5,282 nucleotides of DNA, from the NCBI GenBank assembly GCA_012961655.1, contig DTYX01001165.1, forward strand, positions 1-5,282. Direction: 5' to 3'. A program made the translations under genes and the position numbers. A model generated the notes under the pieces. That model was not told the DNA's origin, searched no databases, and was given only the letters and a program-made list of their open reading frames with translations. Of the stretch, positions 4,735 through 5,282 are shown one piece after another (within the stretch, counting starts at the first letter, position 1; the number at the start of each line of letters is the position of its first letter). This DNA comes from Candidatus Poribacteria bacterium (GTDB lineage Bacteria; Poribacteria; WGA-4E; DTYX01).

Positions 4735-5282
4735 TTAATTCTTTCGGTCACCAAGTTTGACCTTCAAAGATAACTCCTTCCCAGCGCGTAGAATCTTCAA
4801 CTTAACATCCGTATTGGGACGAGAGTTGGCGACGAATCGTTTCAAGTCATTAATTGTCAGGACTGCTTTATCATTTAATGCTATAACAATATCATTAAGT
4901 CTCAATCCAGCTCGAGCGGCCGGACTATCTTCCGCGAATTGAATAATTTGAACTCCAGTTGGCATTCCTGTCACAGAAAGACGTTGTTCAATCCAGACAC
5001 CCAACCAACCTCGTCTTATTTTCCCATGCGCTATAAGTTCCTCAGCAATTTTGCTGGCTGTGTTGATTGGGATGGCAAAAATAGTTACCTGTTGCCTAAA
5101 AATATTACCATTTGTTGATGTCTCAGGCGAAATTGATGCGGCTGAATCCGATACTCTTAAAGCTCTAGGCGTTTTTTGGATTTTGGCGCGCTGAAGCTGA
5201 GGACTTCTCTGTGGTTTAGCCAACTGAGGTTCGGCTAACATCGCTGAAATTATCCCTATCAGTTCCCCCGATGTATTGACCA
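4735..5282 (-). CDS. HtrA/DegP-like serine protease, C-terminal part (5' end beyond window)
   Basis: The visible 181 residues open with VNTSGELIGIISA, the strand that follows the GNSGGP active-site Ser motif in trypsin-like HtrA proteases. The catalytic His, Asp and Ser lie beyond the right edge. FAIPIN, then ASKIAEELIAHGKIRRGWLGV, is the standard passage from the protease to the PDZ domain. The single PDZ runs from RGWLGV to the end (about 88 residues; EDSPAARAGLRLNDIVIALN is its core), and the protein stops at TAA without a second PDZ, as in DegS or HtrA2. Such proteases degrade or sense misfolded proteins in the periplasm. Between the SAM that ends the first strand and FAIPIN lie 53 residues rich in Gln, Pro, Arg, Ser and Thr, where DegP has about 12: an enlarged L2-type loop. 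The ATG at 5241 is internal, not the start. No clear terminator follows. Confidence 0.93.
   Translation of the reverse strand, partial: VNTSGELIGIISAMLAEPQLAKPQRSPQLQRAKIQKTPRALRVSDSAASISPETSTNGNIFRQQVTIFAIPINTASKIAEELIAHGKIRRGWLGVWIEQRLSVTGMPTGVQIIQFAEDSPAARAGLRLNDIVIALNDKAVLTINDLKRFVANSRPNTDVKLKILRAGKELSLKVKLGDRKN

Noticed and set aside
4985..5241. ATG at 5241 as the start of a small PDZ protein
   Set aside because: The frame stays open to the window edge and encodes the HtrA strand VNTSGELIGIISA just before it, so this Met is internal.

Overview
This window looks like a contig piece from an uncultured environmental bacterium. All recognisable genes lie on the minus strand, so transcription runs from high to low coordinates. 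Two genes have strong AGGAGG ribosome binding sites. FtsY is a short bacterial form without an acidic domain. The secreted beta-helix protein and the zinc-site-less MDR dehydrogenase recall lineages such as Candidatus Poribacteria. That placement is a recollection of family style, not a search result, and is weak.

Layout in transcription order. (1) 5282-4735: C-terminal part of an HtrA/DegP-like serine protease, cut by the window edge, with one PDZ domain and an unusually long L2-type loop. (2) 4714-4686: a good sigma70-type promoter. (3) 4640-2865: a secreted 591-residue protein with a right-handed beta-helix, a FlgT-C-like SH3-type segment and a C-terminal beta-sandwich-like segment. (4) 2864-2675: a non-coding gap with small inverted repeats. 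(5) 2674-1662: ftsY, the signal recognition particle receptor, split by a one-base frameshift in an A5 run. (6) 1647-676: an MDR-superfamily dehydrogenase, very probably translationally coupled to ftsY, because its ribosome binding site overlaps the ftsY stop codon.

The last 675 bases are gene debris. They hold a palindromic repeat at 580-593, a short-chain dehydrogenase reduced to its first 16 and last 35 codons (482-329), an unrecognised 64-codon ORF (321-127), a strong hairpin (101-136), and a tryptophan synthase beta-chain fragment (91-1) that lacks its own 5' end and runs off the left edge.

The protease and beta-helix protein point to the cell envelope, and FtsY serves co-translational membrane targeting, but nothing shows that these genes form one pathway. 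I found no CRISPR array, tRNA, rRNA, transposase or convincing new defence or metabolic system. The most informative oddities are the ftsY frameshift, the internally deleted SDR, the truncated trpB beside a hairpin, the palindrome CCCGAT-N2/3-ATCGGG present both between genes and in frame inside a gene, and the enlarged HtrA loop.
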